DNA of 64,000 bases, taken from positions 15,314,001-15,378,000 of the forward strand of contig NC_071332.1 of the NCBI RefSeq assembly GCF_010183535.1, written 5' to 3'. This document shows positions 56,288 to 64,000 of this stretch, piece after piece. The translations under genes were made by a program, and so were the position numbers. The notes beneath the pieces are model-generated. The model was not told where the DNA came from and did not search any database. It saw nothing but the letters and a program-made list of their open reading frames with translations. This DNA comes from Caenorhabditis remanei. Taxonomy: Eukaryota; Nematoda; Chromadorea; Rhabditida; Rhabditidae. Position 1 is the stretch's first letter. Each line of letters begins with the position of its first letter.

Positions 56288-58094
56288 GAAATGGATTGAG
56301 AAAATATTTGAAGAATCGCAATGGCAAAAACGTAAAAACATTCTACGCGTGGAGCAACGCTTAATGAAAATATAGTTCTTGAAAAAAGATACCAAGAAAG
56401 TTGGGCACATTTTCGTAAAGTTAACACTTGTCAAATGGGAGCGAGGCTCAGGTTTTGTGTCGCTATAAAACCCCAAATGACTTTAACTGTGGTTTCGAAA
56501 CACATTTGCATTCATATGTGAGGTCAAAAGCTAAATTTTTGGTCACATTAAGAAATGACATTAATCAAATACGGGTGGTCCACAGTGAGGAGGTCAGTAA
56601 CAAAAACCATATATCAAGATGAGGCTGTGCGATGAGTCACTATGAATGAGATGATGACTAGATAAAACACCGTAGGTTTCGAATAAGAAATGACCAGTGG
56701 TTCATTTTCAAATCAGCGAGCTTTACACTCTTCCTGGCGACTACTTTTTTGAGTTTTTTCTAGCAGACTTGTTAAAAATCGGACCGGCCCGGAACCAAAA
56801 ATGAGTACTTCTTTCTTGACTAAATTCAATTTTTTTTAATTTAGAGGAAAAGTGCTTAAATTACTATAAATATTTAGCTTTTCATTGATTCATTTCGGTT
56901 GTAAACTAGGCTTTTAAATGTTTTGATTTTTGTTATTTTCTCGGAAACTAATGAGTTAAATTTGACCCCATTCATCAGAAATGTGTAAATACTTCTGTAG
57001 CATGTATTAAGCTATTATTCGTTTGATAATTTTGAAAAATGAAACTGTTTATAGATATTTACGAAATGAAAAATGAAAAATTGCCATTTTGACCTGAAAT
57101 AATATCTAAAACCAGGATTTTTTGCATTAAATGGGTGGATAATACTATCAAACTAATACTAAAATCGAAATTTAAAAAAATAAGACAGTAGATCGAAAGA
57201 TCCCTAGCAGTTCTTTTTCGGAAACTGGGAGACCGTGCTCCAAATCTTGGATTACATCTCAATTTTCTAATTTCCTGAAAACCACGGTCAGATTCGGTAA
57301 AGAGAAATACTATTTTGTTTTGAAAGCAAATTCTTTAAAAAGTACAGGGAATATTTAGGGGTAGCATCATAACTATCAGCTAAGAACTTTCAACCTTTCC
57401 GTGTTTTTCATATTCAAAACCGTCTTTTCAAAAAGTGTTTTTCGCAGAATGCTCCATTTTCTATCACAAAACCTATGAAGACCCCCCGTCTCATACTCAT
57501 CCCACTAGCACCTACCGTACCCATCACCGCAGCGTCTTCCCTTTGTTTACGGCTTTGCAACATTCTTCCGGGTGGGCGTGTCCCTCCAAACATCACATGA
57601 GCTCAAAGGGTTCATCGTTCTCTGTTTGAACACAGAACTTGTGTTGCACAACAAAAAAGCAATTAATCGCAATCCGGGAGGCTACAAAAGTGTTGTTGAC
57701 GATTTAGAAGAAAGACACTAGAAAAGGGGCGGAGCAAATAGACTAGACTGAAGTTAAATGATTTTGCTGGAATTATAGAAAAAGAATGCATTAAAATTGG
57801 AACTAGTGGTTCTTGACCAACACAATCTTGCAGAAAACAGCAACAAATTGTTTATCAATTAGCCATTTTTGCTCAACTCATTGGTTCACTCATCTTATTG
57901 GAGTCTTGTGACTAGTGGATTTCTTCCTCATTTCTTTTCTTTCTCTTCCCTACTTCCCTATACTTCCGACACGCCACAGATTAGAAACAACAAACGAGAC
58001 AGACCAACTGTTCTCCTGGATACTCTACGCCCCGCCTCCCTCCCTTTCCAGAGTTCCATTTCATTCTCGGTCGTGACCGCAAACGAGGACGACG

Positions 58095-59304
58095 ATGAAT
58101 GTTCTCCCTCTATTGAGCCTATTGCTCGTTTTCTGTTTCGTCAATGGAAATGGAACTGAGAAACCAGGTGCTTGTGAAAGGGTGAGTGAAGTGGAGGGAT
58201 CAATGAATAACACGGTTACTGTATACCTATACTATTGTTATTGACGTCTTTTGTGTGCAAACGATCCCTTGAGAGTGGCAGATTTCTCTTGAATTTGCGA
58301 AGCTTACTGCAAGATAGTGATGAACTATCTAGAGAATAACCGCTTGTCAATTGCAAAAAGGAAAATCTATATTTGATCTACATTCAGTAAAAAACTGTAT
58401 TATAGGCTCACGCGTTTCTATTTTTCAAGCCCCTTTCGAAAGTGGGCCTCTATTTCAGGGGCGCCTCCATTACAGTTTTTGCGGTATCTTAAGAACGGTT
58501 AAAACAGTTATTTAAACAGTAGGACCCTGTCAAAGTCTAAAAACTGAACCTGCAAAACATTCGCGACGTTTTTTTCCATCTCTATGAACAAAAACTACAG
58601 TTTCAAGATTTCAAGATTCAAGATTGATATGTTTCTATCACATTTAGCAAATCCCCAATTTCAGTTCAAACTAGTGGAGGACATGTATGCGTTCTGCACC
58701 GGCGTCGAATCCATGTTCATTGAGTACAGCACTTTCTTTGACAAAAATATGTTCGGAACAAAGGAAACGCTCAATCTGGATATTTCTGATGTTGAACAGA
58801 CGCTGAAGACATGTGACAGATACGGCGTAAGTTTTTGAAAATATGAAAGGTCAAATTCAAAAAATCTGTATTTTCAGAGATGCCCAGCAATGAACAGAGT
58901 CAACTGTTTCCTCCCAAAAATGCCACAAGTCGGACATGTCTGTAAGAAGATGATGCTTCTGAAGAGCCCATACGCCAATTGCCTACGAAAAGTAAGTTTT
59001 CTATATAAGTCATTGATAAGAAATTTATGATAATTCTAAATAAAAATTAGTAGTTTCAAGTTAGGTAGTTTAGTTAGGAACCAAATCTCATCTACTGTAA
59101 TTTCAGCTTCAAAACCAAACGATTCAATCGCCAGACCTGGAGTCCCTTGTCAATGACTTTACCAACTACGGAATCACCAAGAAGTGTCTGGATCTCAAGG
59201 AACGTTCGACTCTCATGGAGGCAATATTACAGGAATGCGACAAGGAAGCGCAGCAATCGTTCAAATATAATATTGTAGACTTGAAGAGTTATTACGATTG
59301 TTAA
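58095..59304 (+). CDS. Small secreted T20D4.11-like (DUF19) protein
   Basis: Exons 58095-58181, 58665-58826, 58878-58991 and 59107-59304 give 186 codons plus stop; all introns are phase 0. The signal peptide is MNVLPLLSLLLVFCFVNGNG. Cysteine blocks: KPGACER, AFCTGVES, KTCDRYGRCPAMNRVNCFL and LKSPYANCLRK. The C-terminus ends DLKSYYDC. Intron 1 is long (483 bases). AATAAA near 59451. Confidence 0.87.
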
Positions 59305-59639
59305 GAAGTGTTAGCTATCCCTCTATGTATCTTTTTTCTCACAATCTACAGTTCAAAAAATCAACTCTGCATTCTTTTAGGTCCTCTAAATAATAACTCT
59401 CGCTTTATTATTTGTGTCATCTACTTATTTTGACTCAACCCGCTTCAATCAATAAATTCCAGAGCAGAGATTGTCTTTGTTTTTCAGAAATCTAGAAAAT
59501 AATAACAGATGATTTACAGATCAAAGAGAGCGGAGTAACGGCTGAACCGTGAAGAAAAGCGTTGTGAATTTCATCACTCAACGAAATAGATTACATCATT
59601 TTTCTAGAACTATACGGGTTCGAATGGTCTTGATTTGGT

Positions 59640-59825
59640 GGAAAATTTTTTACAAAGGTATATCTTTCCTAAAGAGTTATGGTCATTTTAAGACAACAGC
59701 TTAAAAATCGCACACTTTTGCACTGAAATAGAACGATTTGAGGGAGAAATCACTTTGTCGATATATAACTCTCTAGGGAGTGTCCGTACAAAAAAGTTGT
59801 CAACTACAAAAATAAAGATCTACTT
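59640..59825. repeat. Copy of the foldback family found at 29466
   Basis: Shared blocks include ACTTTGTCGAT, CTCTCTAGGGAGTG (inverted relative to 29466) and CGTACAAAAAAGTTGTC. The inner AAAGAGTTATGGTCATTTTAA also matches the other copy's arm. Confidence 0.6.
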
Positions 59826-60359
59826 TTTTTCTGTATGAAAAAAAAAATTTACCTGGCAGAACAATCAGTGATACCGTGGCACACTCGCAAATTTGAAAAC
59901 TTTCAACTGAAAACGGCCAAAGTTGTTAGAATAATGGCCATTACCGTATTCTTGTTTTTGACTAATGAGCATACTTTGCTGTTTTTTAATAATAAAAACT
60001 CCTTCAAAATATTGAGATGGACTCGGAAAGGTCTTCATAAAACACTACTGCTAGTCTATTGGCATTATCAAAAATTATCTAATTTTCTCCAAAAACTAAT
60101 AGTTAGAAATGTTTTTGATTTTAAAAAACTATGGAACTGGTTTCTTTACTTCTATACTTAAATTATACCTGGTCTTACAATTTCGTCTCGTTTATCACTC
60201 GGCGAGTAGGGGAATATTCGTTCGAATGTATTCAAAAAAACATACATTTTTTAATGAATTATTTTTTTTGATAAGCTTTTAGAAAAATATGAGATAGTTA
60301 TCCTGATACATATCTTCCCATGAATGACATGTCATTTGAAAATGAATCTTCTGGAATTT
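59826..60359. other. Intergenic stretch without a supported gene
   Basis: A/T-rich sequence; an open frame near 59835-60161 has no splice context, signal or family resemblance. Confidence 0.4.
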
Positions 60360-60369
60360 TCTCAAATAC

Positions 60370-61473
60370 TTCGTTTCACCATCACCATCATACGTTTCGC
60401 CAAATATCTGTGTCATAAGTACTGTGTCATTAGTACCGTGTCACAAGGGTTGAGTTATTCCTCTTCCCTTGTTATTAAAGACAACTCCAATCACTCCCCA
60501 AACTGCGAACTGACCATCCTCACCCGGATGGGTATTGACTACAGAAACTGTATTACTAGAATGAGATCGAGTCTTGTGAAAGACCAAATGTCATCCGAAT
60601 AGCTTTTCCAATATGTAATCAGCTAGATTTGAAGCTGTGGTACTGAGAAGCGATCGAGTCTAATAAAAGTCTCAATGGCATCCGATAGCCTATCATCGTC
60701 CAATAGACAATGAATAGGCAAGATATAAAGCTTCTTCACTAGAGTGAGATCGAGTCTTGTAAAAGACTTAATGTCACCCGAATAGCCTACAACACCCGAA
60801 TATGTCGACCTCTTCGGATGTAGGTTTGAAGTTTCGGTACTGAGAAGCGATCGAGTCCAATAAAAGACTCAATAGCATCCGATAAGCCTTGCAACGTCCG
60901 AAGACATTGGAGGCACAAAGTCACCCAAACGGAGGAGAATGATACAGTCAGTCTTTGAAAGAATGATTGACCGTCGTCCTGTATTGCCTCCACTCAATAA
61001 TAATCTATCATATTTTCAAAGAATATCTGGGTTTTTATGTAACTGTCTGCTCAGAACAGGAGCATTTTGGAGCCTCGGTTTACTTTTTGAACACATTGGA
61101 AAAAACTTTTGCTTACAATGTTTGGATTTTTTCACAAAATTTATGTGTTTTTTCAAGCGGCTTTGATTCAGTTTTTCAAAATAAGGTAACAATTTTTCAG
61201 TAAGAGCAAGTGTGACTTTTATTTTATTTTTTATGTTTGTTTTTTGCAGTTTTATAGTTGAAATGGTTTTATGAAACAGAATAGCTCCAAAATGTTCCTG
61301 TTCTGAGCAGACCAAGCTATTTAGAATTCCAGATATTCTTTGAAAATCTGAATTCAAAAATTGGTAAGACTATTGAGTGGTATTTTTGGATTATTGAGTG
61401 GAGTGAATGGATGACACATTGCTTATGACACAGGAATTTGGCAAAACGTTTTCTACTGAAATGGTGATGGTGG
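60370..61473. repeat. Large foldback element with an interrupted left arm
   Basis: The outer end CACCATCACCATCATACGTTT...CTGTGTCATAAG at 60376-60420 pairs with CTTATGACACAGGAATTTGGCAAAACGTTTT...GGTGATGG at 61428-61470. The next inner block CCTCCACTCAATAAT (about 60988) pairs with ATTATTGAGTGGAG (about 61391). TCTGCTCAGAACAGGAGCATTTTGGAGC (about 61047) pairs with the block ending near 61312. About 530 bases at 60430-60960, including the A/B repeats, interrupt only the left arm. Confidence 0.7.
60559..60895 (+). repeat. Alternating A/B tandem repeat with GATCGAGTC core
   Basis: Four units carry GATCGAGTC at 60565, 60652, 60748 and 60849. Units 1 and 3 (GAGATCGAGTCTTGT, GACxxAATGTCAxCCGAATAGC) resemble each other more than units 2 and 4 (GAGAAGCGATCGAGTCxAATAAAAG, CTCAATxGCATCCGATA). 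Each has a small hairpin potential (GTCTT...AAGAC). Confidence 0.7.
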
Positions 61474-61482
61474 CCGAAATTT

Positions 61483-61675
61483 CTCTTGCCCCGGCCCGGT
61501 CGGCCTGGATTCAAAAATGGAAACCCGTTTTTTCCAATTTTTTTTTTTTTTTATTTGAAATTTTTCGAAAAAATAGAGTAAAAATGCTTAAATTATCATA
61601 CATATAAAATGTTTCAAAACGAGCCGAGCGGGCCGGGCCGAGATTTTTCCTGATTTCGGCCCGGCCCGGCCCGTG
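61483..61675. repeat. GGCCCGG-type foldback repeat
   Basis: CCCCGGCCCGGTCGGCCTGGATTC at the left and CGGGCCGGGCCGAG...CGGCCCGGCCCGGCCCG at the right frame an A/T-rich centre. Same family as 7395 and 11913. A short ATTTA microsatellite follows at about 61679-61700. Confidence 0.65.
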
Positions 61676-61847
61676 ACAATTTAATTTAATTTAATTTAAA
61701 GTCTGTTTTTCGTATCTCTCAACACGCAAAGCAATGCGACTCGGAAAAATTCAAATTTGTTCGTTGTGGGCCTCATGCCTCGTGACATATTTCAAGCAAA
61801 AACCTCTGTTCCTGGAAAAGTAACCAAAAAATCCAAATAACTCCAAG

Positions 61848-61915
61848 TGGGATCCGAACCCGGACTGTTCGCTCATGGGTGTAAAACCAAAACGACTGCC
61901 CCACGCGGTCGGGGA
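61848..61915 (-). other. tRNA-like Pol III promoter fragment, doubtful
   Basis: On the minus strand GGGTTCGGATCCC resembles a B box, and GTGGGGCAGTCGTTTTGG about 35 bases upstream resembles an A box. The acceptor ends do not pair, so this is not a functional tRNA. It could be a decayed tRNA or a SINE head. Confidence 0.3.
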
Positions 61916-62429
61916 ACCGGCCAAACTCCCAAGGCTATTATAAGAATGGCGCCACAATATCAGAATTTCGACCTATTTCTTCGCCTCCCCCTTATCCTAA
62001 ACCAAATTCCAAGACCCTCCTTACCTTCACAAAAATCCAGCGAATCCTCCTCCAGCCAAACCATTTATGGAAAAATCGAGAACTGACGAGCAGGGGAACT
62101 GGCTGAATATAGTGGATTAGGGATGGGCGGTCAATAGAGTGACACGTGGAGGTCGTGGCAAAATCCACGAGTTTTCCCGAGATCCGGAGGAATTGGAAAA
62201 AAAGGTCACGTTTTTAATTTGACGTTTTCGGAGAAAAGTTTTCTTTTTTGAAAATTTGCCACGTGGAAATCACGTGCTTTTTTTCAAAAGAAAAACAAAA
62301 AGTTACTGGCGCACCTTTGGCGCACTGACTCGCAGATTCTATCTTTTTTCTAACAATAAACTACTAAAATTCGAATTAATGCTTTATTAGATATTCCAGA
62401 TGATCCCAAGTTAATTTTTCATAAATAAA

Positions 62430-63059
62430 TTATTTCAACATTGTCAAGATATCAGAAACATCTGGATCACTTTCAGTCGTCGCCTCTGTTTTTTGGATCT
62501 CTGTTCCATCTTCAAACAAATCCACAGTAAGCGTGTAGTTCAACGAGCTGAAATTTCAGAATTAGAAGTCTAAACGGTGTCATTTCAACTCACTCTTCAA
62601 TAGCACGGATGTAGGAGAATTGTCTGTTTCTCATCAGTTCACGTCCATCGATGGTACAGGTGTGGTAGATTTTGGTATAGATTTGGTAGTTATTCTGAAA
62701 TTGTTCTCTCTTATTATTTCTTTAAAGCGTTTTCTTACGCCATATGCACTGGGATAAGTATGATTTCCTTCAATAAGGGTAGTATAGGTCATTTGTTCGG
62801 AGCATATCGTGTCTTTCATTTCGAACAACTTCTCGTTCCATAGACTGAAATCTGGATTTTAATCTCTTACCATCCTTAAGAAACCTACAAAATTTTAGAC
62901 TTACGTCGAGGCATGCCAAATCTCCACTCGATAGCACCAGTGTTCCAATAGAGAATGAGTAACACGATCACGGCAAACGGCAGTTGTATCAAAGCGGAAA
63001 TGCTTCGTAACAGCCGAACAAGCAACGAGAATAAAGAGAAGGAAGAGAAAAGTCTTCAT
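62430..63059 (-). CDS. Small secreted protein, weakly transthyretin-like
   Basis: Minus-strand exons 62905-63059, 62739-62844, 62594-62694 and 62430-62547 give 159 codons plus stop. The signal peptide is MKTFLFLLFILVACSA. Cysteines: AVCRDR, HWCYRV, TICSEQ and YHTCTIDG. The pattern YQIYTKIYHTC followed by basic residues and a final NYTLTVDL recalls the C-terminal half of nematode transthyretin-like proteins, but the usual N-terminal motif is absent, so the family is uncertain. A TATA box is present upstream. Confidence 0.75.
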
Positions 63060-64000
63060 ACTTCCCAAATAATTCTGGAGAGCTGATGGATTCTACCGGG
63101 AGATATGGGGGTATTTATAGGGGTTGTTCTATTCAATTATGACGTTTCCCGTGGAATGAAAACGGGAAAGTCATAAATTCGGAGTTATTGATGGGAATTT
63201 TTCGGGGAGTTTCCGGAGTTTTATGAGTTTTTTATTGTTGGTTTTTTGGATTTTTGATAATCGGGGGATACTGTAAAGTCGGAAATTTCCCTAGCTTGAA
63301 TTGCAGGCGGAACTCTGGCAGATAGTAATTAGCGTTGGGCTAGAGTCTAGAACGAACCGGTCACTGTTGGTTACAGAAGGAGAAAATATCAACACAATTC
63401 ATCAATTTTTAAACCAATTCTGATTTTTTGGGACACTAGAAAGTATCCATCATTCAAATTCGAATCATCTTTGCAACCAGAATTGTATGAAAAGTATGCA
63501 TTTAAATTATAGGAGTTAGAATTTTTGCCCAGTTTCTAGATTTATGAATTGTTAGACGCCAACGTTTCTAACACTAGTAAGAGTACTTCTCTTATTAAAG
63601 AATGGAGACGCTCCTTTCAAACGTCAGGTCGTAGTACTTTTGAAGACACTCAAAAGTGTCAAAATATTGAGAGCATGTTCTCGAATGATTACCAATTTGG
63701 TCCAATGGCTCAATACAAATATTATTTTGAAAATGATCGGTTGCACTTGTTTCCTTTGCAGGAATTCTGAAATGTGGGAATTAATAAATGCAGTAAAAAA
63801 AGAAAAAAATAACTTTGAATATACGTGAAAATATCTCAATAATTTGAAAAATGCACAGAAACTGAGTTATGTACAGTAACTGGCCATAAAGAATGCGACG
63901 CTTGCAGTTTTTAGTTGAAAATGATCAACTTTGTGAGTATAGGCCGGCCTCCATGATAGTCTCACAATATTGTTTGTCTATGGATTGTATAGATCACAAG
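63060..64000. other. Right edge, no supported gene
   Basis: The first 60 bases are the promoter of the gene at 62430. From about 63890 the sequence (GTTTTTAGTTGAAAATGATCAACTTTG) resembles the arm of the foldback at 408-785, suggesting another copy cut by the window edge. Confidence 0.4.
63112..63119 (-). promoter_or_regulatory. TATA box
   Basis: TATAAATA on the minus strand, 53 bases upstream of the ATG at 63059. Confidence 0.5.

Larger units (their letters stand above)
54656..58094. other. Long intergenic stretch with repeats
   Basis: No gene is supported over about 3.4 kb. It holds a CAA microsatellite, two foldback repeats (55895-56040 and 56073-56287), a lone GGCCCGG arm near 56785 and A/T-rich sequence. 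Confidence 0.5.

Noticed and set aside
59835..60161. Gene from a 108-codon frame
   Set aside because: It lacks a signal, splice context and family resemblance; composition is that of A/T-rich non-coding DNA.
61848..61915. Functional tRNA gene
   Set aside because: A and B box-like sequences are present but the ends do not form an acceptor stem, so only a doubtful remnant is listed.
10..63000. CRISPR array or bacterial-type operons
   Set aside because: The window has spliced nematode genes; no regularly spaced identical repeats with unique spacers are present.

Overview
The window looks like nuclear DNA of a Caenorhabditis nematode. Most introns are short with T-rich TTTTCAG-type acceptors, and many start codons sit just behind an acceptor-like site suited to SL1 trans-splicing. 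The gene content is typical of a fast-evolving autosomal arm: chemoreceptors of the srg, sru, sre and srw families, F-box/FTH and F-box/FBA-like genes, many secreted T20D4.11-like (DUF19) proteins, one cuticle collagen and scattered tRNAs. I could not determine the species. All gene models were assembled by hand from reading frames and splice signals; every one reported as a CDS keeps frame across its exons.

Layout: 1-57 holds the first codons of an unidentified minus-strand gene. 804-1954 (minus) is an F-box plus FTH gene. 2259-4042 is an unidentified six-exon gene. 5663-6950 is an srg receptor. 8061-9174 and 10042-11159 are tandem DUF19 genes. 11354-19497 is a tandem array of four sru receptors. 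19819-20746 (minus) is a small unidentified membrane protein. 22104-23703 (minus) is a secreted vWA-like protein. 24663-27182 (minus) is a nine-exon divergent HNF1-type homeobox gene. 28778-30385 is a long DUF19 gene. 30545-32203 (minus) is an sre receptor. 34881-35383 is a small secreted protein. 35450-37900 (minus) is a small DUF19-like cluster with one intact gene, one orphan first exon and one pseudogene. 38736-43696 (minus) holds two intact F-box/FBA-like genes with a pseudogene fragment between them. 44164-45432 is a mariner-type element. 46127-47803 is an srw receptor with a tRNA and a palindrome in one intron. 48230-49152 is a collagen. 49261-54655 mixes four small DUF19 genes with seven tRNAs. 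58095-59304 is another DUF19 gene. 62430-63059 (minus) is a secreted protein with a weak transthyretin-like pattern.

The genes do not form an operon or pathway. They are mostly lineage-specific chemosensory, secreted and ubiquitin-ligase adaptor families that expand by tandem duplication. The most informative structure is the mechanism of that turnover: an sru array with frozen exon lengths, one intron loss and one likely conversion tract; a DUF19-like cluster with a gene caught decaying; a duplicated tRNA-His/tRNA-Val pair; and at least six families of foldback (palindromic) repeats, some nested inside others or inside introns.

The best candidates for something undescribed are the 60.4-61.5 kb foldback, whose left arm is interrupted by an alternating A/B tandem repeat, and the HNF1-type gene, in which all eight introns are phase 1 and one has a GC donor.
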